Assembly (NCBI GenBank): GCA_026710565.1
Contig: JAPOQV010000524.1
Coordinates: 1 to 7,995 of the forward strand
Length of the DNA stretch: 7,995 bases
Origin: Spirochaetaceae bacterium
Lineage (GTDB): Bacteria > Spirochaetota > Spirochaetia > SZUA-6 > Bin103
Direction: 5' to 3'
A program made the position numbers and the translations under genes. The notes beneath the pieces were generated by a model that worked only from the letters and a program-made list of their open reading frames with translations, was not told the origin of the DNA and made no database searches. Below, in pieces: positions 1 to 5,621 of this stretch (within the stretch, counting starts at the first letter, position 1; each line of letters opens with the position of its first letter).

Positions 1-540
1 GATGGCGCTGGAGCATGCCGGGCTGCGGCCCCGCGCCCGCCCCGGGCTGGTGGCCGGCGCAACCGGCGGGGGGGGGGGGGGCGGCGGCGGGGGGGGGAGC
101 CGGTCGCCACCGTGGAGGCGACCGAGGCGCGCGACCACCCGCGCGGGCCGGAGGACAACGCGCTGTACGCCTTCAAGGCCGGCGGCCTGTGGATGATGCA
201 CATGGGGGACGTGGGCTACGAGCTCACCGCCGACGAGCTGGCGCCGTTCGCGGGCAAGTGCGACGTGCTGTTCGCGCTGGCCGGCCAGCGGCTGACGCCG
301 AAGTTCGCGGAGCTCGACCGCATGTTCTGTGTGCTCGCGCCGCGCTGGATCCTGCCCATGCACTACGAGCTGCCGCCGCTCGGATTCGGCATGACCACGG
401 TGGAGGAGTTCCTGGCGGACCGCCCGGAAGACCCGCTGGTGCGGCCGCGGCATCACACCATCGAGCTGCCGCTGCCCGCGCTCAAGGAAGGCCATCCGAC
501 CCTCGTGGTCCTGGAGCCCTCGGGCTACTCGCCGGACTGA
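1..540 (+). CDS. UlaG-like metallo-beta-lactamase-fold hydrolase, C-terminal part (5' partial, probable frameshift)
   Basis: This is the 3' part of a gene that enters from outside the window. The reliable coding part runs from about 100 to the TGA at 538-540. It carries the late metal-binding motif H-M-G-D (His codon 199-201, Asp 208-210), then a stretch typical of the family (DVLFALAGQRLTPKF), and a final P-M-H-Y with the His codon at 361-363. This order matches the COG2220/UlaG branch of the beta-lactamase fold, metal-dependent hydrolases acting on lactones or phosphodiesters; the substrate cannot be told. A GTG at 112 could be called as a start, but it lies inside the fold, so this is a fragment. 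Upstream of the G-tracts the best family-like reading (ALEHAGLRPRARP) is in another frame, beginning at base 2, so a one-base shift in the G runs is likely. The first oxygenase gene starts 34 bp downstream. Confidence 0.72.
   Translation, partial: DGAGACRAAAPRPPRAGGRRNRRGGGGRRRGGEPVATVEATEARDHPRGPEDNALYAFKAGGLWMMHMGDVGYELTADELAPFAGKCDVLFALAGQRLTPKFAELDRMFCVLAPRWILPMHYELPPLGFGMTTVEEFLADRPEDPLVRPRHHTIELPLPALKEGHPTLVVLEPSGYSPD
68..97. repeat. Double poly-G homopolymer tract
   Basis: A run of 14 G (68-81), the heptamer CGGCGGC, then a run of 9 G (89-97), inside the hydrolase gene. The reading frame that looks genuine changes across it. It may be a base-calling or assembly error near a contig end, or a slippage-prone tract. 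Confidence 0.85.
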
Positions 541-574
541 GCCTGCCCCCGCGCTGCGACTGCGAGGTGCGCTG

Positions 575-1378
575 ATGCTCGACTACGGCCCGGTCTCGCT
601 GTTCAACACGTTCGGCTACCTGCATCTGCCCGGCTTCTTCGGCGCCGACGAGGTGGATCGCCTGTCGGCGGAGTTCGACGCGGCCGTGCAGGCTGCGTCC
701 CCGCCGGGCGACGGCACGCGGACACTGTCCGTCCCGCCGTGGGGCGCGCAGGACGGCCTGGGCCTGCGGTTGCTGACCGACGAGCGCGTGGCCGACATCC
801 CGTCCAAGGTGCTGGGCCACGGCTGGCTGCCACTGCACGTGCGCTGCCGGCGGCTGGCCGATGACCTGCCGTGGCAGGGAGGCGGCGAGTTGCTCCCCTG
901 GCCGTTGCAGCACGTCACCGTCGCCGTCGCCCTGGACCGCGCCGGCCCCGGGGACGGCTGCCTGCGCTTCGTGCCGTGCTCGCACCGCAACTACCTGCGG
1001 CTGCTGGAGCCGCGCTGGCAGAAGGCGCCCGACTACCTGTACGGGCTGCGCAATCCGAAGATGCGCTGGGATCACAACGCCCTGGGCGTCACCGACGAGC
1101 AGATCCCGGCCTTCACGACGGCCACCGAGCCCGGCGACGTGGTGGTCTACACACCGGACGTCCTGCACGCGGCGCTGGGCGTCAGCGAGCCGCGCCGGCT
1201 GATCGAGATTTCGTACGTGGCCGAGCCGCGGACCGACGCGCAACTCTACTTTCTGCGCGAACGCGATGCGGGCTCCGGCGGAGCGTTCCGGATGCCGCGG
1301 GCGGTCGCGGCGAGCACCGACCCTGCCATGCGGGACACCGTAGCTCGATGGACGGAGCTCGGCTTCGATCCCGCGTAG
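575..1378 (+). CDS. PhyH-family (phytanoyl-CoA dioxygenase-like) protein 1, lacking the proximal iron ligands
   Basis: 267 aa, close to the usual family length, first of three homologous genes. ATG at 575 follows GAGGTG at 564-569. The N-terminus (FNTFGYLHLPGFF, residues 10-22) is the standard family opening; a double-stranded beta-helix core spans roughly 85-215. Where the H-x-D motif should be, the protein reads W100-Q101-G102-G103, so both the first His and the Asp are absent. The distal His198 (LHAALG) and the Arg pair 207-208, candidate 2-oxoglutarate contacts, are kept. PDYLYGLRN (152-160) is shared with the two paralogues. Active members hydroxylate a substrate using Fe(II), O2 and 2-oxoglutarate; this one probably cannot bind iron in the normal way and may be a pseudoenzyme or structural partner. 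The gene ends 9 bp before the next. Family assignment is firm, activity unknown. Confidence 0.86.
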   Translation: MLDYGPVSLFNTFGYLHLPGFFGADEVDRLSAEFDAAVQAASPPGDGTRTLSVPPWGAQDGLGLRLLTDERVADIPSKVLGHGWLPLHVRCRRLADDLPWQGGGELLPWPLQHVTVAVALDRAGPGDGCLRFVPCSHRNYLRLLEPRWQKAPDYLYGLRNPKMRWDHNALGVTDEQIPAFTTATEPGDVVVYTPDVLHAALGVSEPRRLIEISYVAEPRTDAQLYFLRERDAGSGGAFRMPRAVAASTDPAMRDTVARWTELGFDPA

Positions 1379-1382
1379 GAGG
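1377..1382 (+). promoter_or_regulatory. Shine-Dalgarno AGGAGG overlapping the stop codon of the preceding gene
   Basis: AGGAGG begins within the TAG stop (1376-1378) of the first oxygenase gene and lies 5 nt before the GTG at 1388. It fixes that start and indicates coupled translation of genes one and two. Confidence 0.8.
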
Positions 1383-1387
1383 CAGAC

Positions 1388-2200
1388 GTGCTGACCAGCG
1401 ATCAGGTCGACCTGTTCCAGGCGTTCGGATTCCTGCACCTGAAGCAGGCGTTCGATGGGGAGGAGACAGCGTTCATCCAGCGCGAGTTCGACGCGGCCAT
1501 CCGCCGCTCCGGTGTCGACCCCGGCACGACGGACCAGGTCAGCGCCGACCGGGCATCCTCGCGGAACCTGCGCGATTGGTTCCTGACCCACGAGCTGATC
1601 CAGGACATCCCGGCCAAGCTGCTCGGCGAACGGTTCCAGTTCGAGGGGTTCGGCTGCGGCATTTACGGCTCCGATTCGCCCTGGCACGCGGACTCGGCCG
1701 TGATCCGCTGGCCGTTCCGGCACATCAAGATCGCGCTCTACCTCGAGCCGCTGGACGGTGAAAGCGGCGCGCTGCGGGTCATCCCCGGCACCCACCGGGA
1801 CTGGCACTGGATCGGCGACCCGGTCTGGCACGACGTGCCGGACTACTTCTTCGGGCTCAAGAACCGCGACGTGATCTGGCAGCATCCGCCGTTCGGGCTC
1901 GCCCCGCAGGACGTGCCGCACCAGGCGCTCGCCACCCGGCCGGGCGACGTGCTGGTTTTTCCCGAGAATCTCCTGCACTGCGCGTTCGGCACGAAGTTCC
2001 CCCGGCGCCAGATCGCCATTTCCTTTCTGCAGCATCCGTGGCGGGAGGACCAAGTCGGCCATCTGAGAGCACGGGCGGCCATGCTGCCCAGGGGCTACTA
2101 CCAGCCCCGCTCCCTGCTCACGCATCTGGATCCGAAGGTGCGGGCGATGGTGACGGGCCTGCAGGAGCTCGGTTTTCCCGAGGGAGGAACCGACTCGTGA
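1388..2200 (+). CDS. PhyH-family Fe(II)/2-oxoglutarate dioxygenase 2, complete facial triad
   Basis: 270 aa, GTG start at 1388 fixed by AGGAGG at 1377-1382. This is the canonical member of the trio. The N-terminal opening is LFQAFGFLHL (9-18). The iron-binding H-x-D is W99-H100-A101-D102, the distal His is H197 (LLHCAFG), 97 residues later, and R206-R207 just after it are candidate 2-oxoglutarate anchors (RRQIAISF). PDYFFGLKN (151-159) and RPGDVLVF (184-191) are the shared core segments. Known relatives hydroxylate small molecules with decarboxylation of 2-oxoglutarate to succinate in the cytoplasm. The substrate is not visible here; phytanoyl-CoA itself should not be assumed, because the family is very broad. 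The stop overlaps the next start by 4 bp, so the genes are almost certainly cotranscribed. It is the only one of the three expected to be an ordinary hydroxylase. Confidence 0.92.
   Translation: MLTSDQVDLFQAFGFLHLKQAFDGEETAFIQREFDAAIRRSGVDPGTTDQVSADRASSRNLRDWFLTHELIQDIPAKLLGERFQFEGFGCGIYGSDSPWHADSAVIRWPFRHIKIALYLEPLDGESGALRVIPGTHRDWHWIGDPVWHDVPDYFFGLKNRDVIWQHPPFGLAPQDVPHQALATRPGDVLVFPENLLHCAFGTKFPRRQIAISFLQHPWREDQVGHLRARAAMLPRGYYQPRSLLTHLDPKVRAMVTGLQELGFPEGGTDS
2182..2187 (+). promoter_or_regulatory. Shine-Dalgarno GGGAGG deciding the GTG start at 2197
   Basis: GGGAGG lies 9 nt before the GTG at 2197, which overlaps the previous gene's TGA (GTGA, 2197-2200). The frame is open further upstream, but residues before 2197 do not resemble the family; the opening after it does. 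Confidence 0.75.
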
Positions 2201-3027
2201 TCACCACCGAGAACGTCTGGCACTTCACGGCATTCGGGTTTCTACCCCTGCCCGGACTCTTGACCCGCGACGAGGCGCTGTCGATCCGCGAAGAGCTGGA
2301 GCGGCTCGGCCACGAGCGGAACCACGTTCCGAGCGACACCGCCACGGAAGCCGGCGGCATCGGCGACGTCGCCGCGATCGGCGAGCGCGTGCGCGCGTTG
2401 CTGCTCGACGAGCGGGTGTACGACATCCCCGCCAAGATCCTCGGGCACGACTTCACCTACGAAGGATCGGACGCGCAGTGGCACGTGGGCGACACTCCCT
2501 GGCATGGCGGGAGCGGCGTCACGCAGAAGCCGCTCGCCTCGATCAAGGTCTCCTTCTATCTGGACGACCTCGACGAGAGCAACGGCTGCCTGCGAATCAT
2601 CCCCGGCGGCCACCGCAACCTGCTGCAGTGGATGGACGCCCGCTGGATCGGGGTGCCGGACTACCTGTTCGCGGTTCGCAACCGCTCCGTACAGGACGAA
2701 TTGCCATGGGGGATCAGCCCGCAGGAGGTGCCGCACCTGCCGCTGCCCTCTCGGCTGGGCGACGCGTGCGTGTTCACCGAGGACCTGCCGCACGCGGCCT
2801 TCGGCACGAAGGGCGTGCGCCGGCAGCTCTCCTTCGCGTTCATGGCCAATCCGGTCGCCGCGCACCAGAAGCGGTGGGTGAAGTACCGCAACGCCATGGG
2901 CCGCGGGATCACCGCACCGCGCGCGTTCGCGGAGTCCGACGACCCGCGGCTGCGCAAGATGGTCGCGCCCCTCCTGGAGTTGGGCCTGGAGCCGAGCCCC
3001 GAGGTTGCGGCGCCGGCGGCGCCGTAA
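2197..3027 (+). CDS. PhyH-family protein 3 with halogenase-like H-G-G metal motif
   Basis: 276 aa, GTG start in a 4-bp overlap with the preceding gene. The opening is WHFTAFGFLPLPGLL (8-22). The expected H-x-D reads W102-H103-G104-G105: His is retained (CAT at 2503-2505) but Gly (GGG) replaces the Asp. The distal His199 (LPHAAFG) is kept, 96 residues later, as are R208-R209 and the shared PDYLFAVRN (154-162). In Fe/2OG halogenases such as SyrB2 and WelO5 exactly this Asp is Ala or Gly, leaving a coordination site for chloride. The substitution therefore allows a halogenase, or else a protein with altered or lost chemistry. A nearby H96-x-x-D99 does not fit H-x-D spacing. The C-terminal tail (SPEVAAPAAP) is short and low-complexity. 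A 15-bp hairpin begins 22 bp after the stop. Family firm; halogenation is a hypothesis. Confidence 0.9.
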   Translation: MITTENVWHFTAFGFLPLPGLLTRDEALSIREELERLGHERNHVPSDTATEAGGIGDVAAIGERVRALLLDERVYDIPAKILGHDFTYEGSDAQWHVGDTPWHGGSGVTQKPLASIKVSFYLDDLDESNGCLRIIPGGHRNLLQWMDARWIGVPDYLFAVRNRSVQDELPWGISPQEVPHLPLPSRLGDACVFTEDLPHAAFGTKGVRRQLSFAFMANPVAAHQKRWVKYRNAMGRGITAPRAFAESDDPRLRKMVAPLLELGLEPSPEVAAPAAP

Positions 3028-3048
3028 CCTCGGCCCAGCCCCTCCTTT

Positions 3049-3083
3049 GGCATGGAGCGCATCGTGCCGATGCGCTCCATGCC
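3049..3083 (+). terminator. Perfect 15-bp hairpin after the oxygenase genes, possible terminator without U-tract
   Basis: Arms 3049-3063 and 3069-3083 are perfectly complementary (GGCATGGAGCGCATC and its reverse complement) with a 5-nt loop GTGCC. It lies 22 bp downstream of the third oxygenase stop. No T-run follows on either strand, so it is not a textbook intrinsic terminator. It may terminate weakly, protect the mRNA 3' end, or be a protein-binding palindrome. Confidence 0.45.
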
Positions 3084-3153
3084 GGATACGGGTAGGCCCG
3101 GCGTCTGCGGCGCCGTTCTCGTCGAACCCGCACGGCCACTGCCGGCATGGCCT

Positions 3154-3189
3154 GGTATCATATGAAACCTATGATACTCTTCGTATCAT
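3154..3189 (+). promoter_or_regulatory. AT-rich operator or leader with three alternating GTATCAT elements at the ATPase start
   Basis: GTATCATA (3155-3162) is followed by its exact inverse TATGATAC (3170-3177), and GTATCAT occurs again at 3183-3189, overlapping the ATG at 3188. The middle element can pair with the first (8 bp, 7-nt loop) or with the third (7 bp, 5-nt loop), but not both. The segment 3154-3169 is also a 14/16 palindrome centred on CATATG. The stretch is about 35% G+C in very G+C-rich surroundings. TATCAT (3156-3161) and TATGAT (3170-3175) are each one base from a sigma70 -10 box, but I see no convincing -35. No Shine-Dalgarno precedes the ATG, so a very short leader or leaderless mRNA is possible. 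Binding by the ATPase's own winged-helix region is a natural guess for autoregulation, not shown by sequence. Confidence 0.6.
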
Positions 3190-4312
3190 GAAGCGGTTCG
3201 TCTTCGATCGGCTGGTGGACCGCGAGAACATCTGCAACCTCGAGGACGAGCAGCGTGCGCTCCGGCAGGCCGTGCAGCGGCCGGCACGCGTGGTGGTGTA
3301 CGGTCCCAGGAACTTCGGGAAGACCTCGGTCGTGCACAACGTCACCATCGAGGAGTTCCGCAGCGCGCACGGACGCAGCTTCGTGTTCGCGGCAGACCTG
3401 CTGGGCGTCCGCTCCATGCAGTCGCTGACGCAACGCATGGCCGCCAGCCTCCAGCGGTGCTTCGCCGCTTCGTTCCCGGTCAAGGGGCTCCTGGAGAACG
3501 CAGGCCGCTTTCTGGGATCACTGCGTCCCCAGATCGCCCTGGACCCGCAGACCGGCAGTCCAAGCCTGTCACTGCACCCCGGCGACGCGGAGCCGGTCCG
3601 GACGCTGCAGATGCTGTGGGATCAGATCGCCCGCATCACCGAGCAGGTCGACTCGCTCATCGTGCTGGACGAGTTCCAGGACGTGGCGTTCGTCGACGAA
3701 GCCCCCGCACAGATGCGCTCCTGCCTGGAAGCGCTCGGCGACGTGCCCATCGTGCTCCTCGGTTCCAAGAGGCACATGCTGGCCGACCTCTTCGCGGCGC
3801 CCGGCGCGCCGCTGAGTCAATGGGGAACCGACCTGCAGTTCAAGCCGATCCCGTACGAGGACTATCACGCGTACATCCAGGAACGGTTCAGCCGGCACCG
3901 GCTCCAGGTCTCGCTTGAGGTGGCGGTGCGCCTGCAGGACGGCATGCAGCGGGTACCGGAAGCCATCAACCGTCTGTGCGCCCAGCTACTGGAGTCGCAC
4001 GAAAACGCGGAGATCGACCATGCGATGGTGGGGTCGGCCCTGGTGACGCTGTTGGAGAACAGGGAAGGCCGATACGCGTCCTACCTGTCGACGTTCTCCG
4101 GGACGGACGAGACCGTGCTGACCGAAGTCGCGCGGCAGGGCACGGTCGAACATCCGCAGTCGAAGAGCTTCCTGCGAGGCGTGAACCTGTCCAGCCGCAC
4201 GGTGGGGCTGTCGGTCAAGCGACTGTGGGACCAGGGTGTGGTCGAGCACGTCGAAGGCAGCTACCGGATCGCCGATCCGCTGCTCGCCGCCTATCTCCGC
4301 CGCTACCGCTGA
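3188..4312 (+). CDS. Archaeal-type P-loop ATPase with C-terminal winged helix
   Basis: 374 aa. The N-terminus FDRLVDREN (6-14) is the usual opening of this family. Walker A is G39-PRNF-G44-K45-T46, Walker B is LIVLDE ending D161-E162, and a sensor-1-like strand is IVLLGSK (188-194). Residues about 335-374 (SSRTVGLSVKRLW to ADPLLAAYLRR) have the winged-helix pattern and the closing DPLL motif common to archaeal-type STAND/AAA-related ATPases. Such proteins bind and hydrolyse ATP, but their cellular role is largely unknown; some are linked to nuclease or toxin modules, and no such partner is adjacent here. ATG 3188 is chosen because it opens directly into the family motif; the frame remains open upstream through unrelated intergenic repeats. 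The gene stands alone, 160 bp after the oxygenases, and its end converges with the glycosyl hydrolase 24 bp away. AT-rich upstream repeats suggest autoregulation and possible transfer. Confidence 0.9.
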   Translation: MKRFVFDRLVDRENICNLEDEQRALRQAVQRPARVVVYGPRNFGKTSVVHNVTIEEFRSAHGRSFVFAADLLGVRSMQSLTQRMAASLQRCFAASFPVKGLLENAGRFLGSLRPQIALDPQTGSPSLSLHPGDAEPVRTLQMLWDQIARITEQVDSLIVLDEFQDVAFVDEAPAQMRSCLEALGDVPIVLLGSKRHMLADLFAAPGAPLSQWGTDLQFKPIPYEDYHAYIQERFSRHRLQVSLEVAVRLQDGMQRVPEAINRLCAQLLESHENAEIDHAMVGSALVTLLENREGRYASYLSTFSGTDETVLTEVARQGTVEHPQSKSFLRGVNLSSRTVGLSVKRLWDQGVVEHVEGSYRIADPLLAAYLRRYR

Positions 4313-4336
4313 GCCCCAAGGGTGCGGCGCCGGCTT

Positions 4337-5581
4337 TTACCGGAATGCCGCGCTGCCGATCTGTTGGAGCGGCGTGGGCGTGCCGGACTGCGCCGGCGTG
4401 CTGGATGCGGAGTCGTAGGCGAACACGACCACCCCTCCCACTCCTCGCTCGCGAGCGTCCTCGATCTGCCGCAGCGTCGCATCCACCGGGTTCTTGTAGG
4501 CCCCGACGCCTGCCCAGACACGTTCGCGGGAACCTGCCGACACCCGTGCCTCCTCGACCCAGGCGTCGAACTGCTCGCGGTCGGTCGTGTAGGCCATCGG
4601 CACCGCCACGTCCAGGAAGCCGTCGGCCAGCCAGCTCCACCAGTCCTGGTAGCGCTTCACGCGAGCCTCTTTCGGGTCCGGGACCAGGGCCGCGGAGATG
4701 ACCAGATCGGGGCGGACCTCCTTCACGGAGCGGTAGATGCGGCGAACCAGCGTCGACACCTGGTCGCGCCGGAACTGGTCCCACAGGTCTCCCAGCGCCT
4801 CTGCCATCGCGAACGGGTTGGACCCCGACGCCGCGACCAGGTCGGCGTAACGCTGGCTGGACAGGTACGGCCTGACCCACGCTCGGAACCGGTCGAGCGT
4901 TCCGCGCGAGTAGTCGAACTCCCCGGACGGCAGCCGCACGTAGTCGAAGTGGATGCCCTGCAGGTCGTAGTTGGTGGCCAGCTCCAGCCACACCGCCTGC
5001 ACCCGTGCCTGTACCGCCGGATGCGAGGGGCTGGACCACAAGCCGGTGACGGTTCTCTGATGTGCCCACGCGTGCTCGGTGATACTCCGCAGGTACCGGG
5101 GGTCGCGCGGGTTACGGTCGTGGAGTTCCCGGCCCAGGCTGCGCGGCACGGCCAGCCAGTCGGGGTTGGCGTTGACCACGTGCAGGGGGCTCCGCGGCGG
5201 ATCCACCGGTCCCCACACCAAGTAGGTATTGACCCAGGCGTGCACGGCCATGCCACGCGCGTGCGCTTCCTCGATCACGAGCCGCAGGGGGTCGAACGCC
5301 GGGTTGTCGGGAAGGCGCTCGGCGCGCGGCTCGAGACTCGATGCGTAGAAGGCGTCGCCGCGACCGCGGACCTGTACCAGGAGCGTGTTGAAGCCGCTGC
5401 CGGCAGCCTCCGCCACCATCTCCCGCACCGCGTCGGGGCTGTCGAGTGCGGTGCGGATCACCCAGAGAGCGCGCACCTCGTCGAACCGGTATGGATCCGC
5501 GGTGTCCGTGTCGGTCGGCTCGGCCCCTGCCGATACCACGGTCACCAGCGCCACGGCGAGCCACGCCGCGTGCCTTGTCAT
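4337..5581 (-). CDS. Exported GHL10 (DUF187/PF02638) family glycosyl hydrolase
   Basis: 414 aa from the ATG at 5581. An upstream in-frame ATG at 5617 would add 12 residues, but it lacks a ribosome binding site, whereas 5581 has GAGG 8 nt upstream and begins a clean signal peptide: MTRH, hydrophobic core about 5-17, cleavage likely after A18-G19-A20. There is no lipobox cysteine. The mature part opens with EVRALWVIRTALDS (35-48), then FNTLLVQVRGRGDAFYAS (64-81), AHARGMAVHAWVNTYLVWG (106-124), GIHFDYVRLP (209-218) and, later, VPMAYTTD and GVGAYK, all in the order of the GHL10 TIM barrel. The E. coli relative DigH (YngK) cleaves peptidoglycan glycan strands lacking stem peptides; that or another polysaccharide is the likely substrate, outside the cytoplasmic membrane. 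The aminotransferase gene lies 40 bp upstream on the same strand, so one transcript is likely. Confidence 0.9.
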   Translation of the reverse strand: MTRHAAWLAVALVTVVSAGAEPTDTDTADPYRFDEVRALWVIRTALDSPDAVREMVAEAAGSGFNTLLVQVRGRGDAFYASSLEPRAERLPDNPAFDPLRLVIEEAHARGMAVHAWVNTYLVWGPVDPPRSPLHVVNANPDWLAVPRSLGRELHDRNPRDPRYLRSITEHAWAHQRTVTGLWSSPSHPAVQARVQAVWLELATNYDLQGIHFDYVRLPSGEFDYSRGTLDRFRAWVRPYLSSQRYADLVAASGSNPFAMAEALGDLWDQFRRDQVSTLVRRIYRSVKEVRPDLVISAALVPDPKEARVKRYQDWWSWLADGFLDVAVPMAYTTDREQFDAWVEEARVSAGSRERVWAGVGAYKNPVDATLRQIEDARERGVGGVVVFAYDSASSTPAQSGTPTPLQQIGSAAFR

Positions 5582-5589
5582 GCGGGCGG

Positions 5590-5593
5590 CCTC
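5590..5593 (-). promoter_or_regulatory. GAGG ribosome binding site favouring the 5581 start
   Basis: On the minus strand GAGG (5593 to 5590) lies 8 nt before the ATG at 5581. No comparable site precedes the alternative ATG at 5617. Confidence 0.55.
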
Positions 5594-5621
5594 GCCCGAC
5601 TGCCGGAATCTGGACATCGGG

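Noticed and set aside
482..2125. Long open frame of 547 codons on the minus strand across the oxygenase genes
   Set aside because: It runs antisense to three genes with clear family motifs, is rich in Arg, Gln and Val in a way typical of antisense frames in G+C-rich DNA, and shows no recognisable domain.
3005..3187. Upstream extension of the ATPase frame to 3005
   Set aside because: The added residues cross the oxygenase stop, the hairpin and the operator repeats and have no resemblance to the family, which begins at the ATG at 3188.
3006..4334. 12-bp direct repeat TGCGGCGCCGGC at 3006-3017 and 4323-4334 flanking the ATPase gene, as a possible insertion footprint
   Set aside because: Its core also occurs inside other genes (11 bases at 6229-6239, 10 at 7591-7600), so this G+C palindrome is common here, and the left copy lies inside the oxygenase coding sequence.
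4313..4336. Possible bidirectional terminator between the converging ATPase and glycosyl hydrolase genes
   Set aside because: The 24 bp contain a short G+C palindrome next to TTTT, but no stem with a workable loop.
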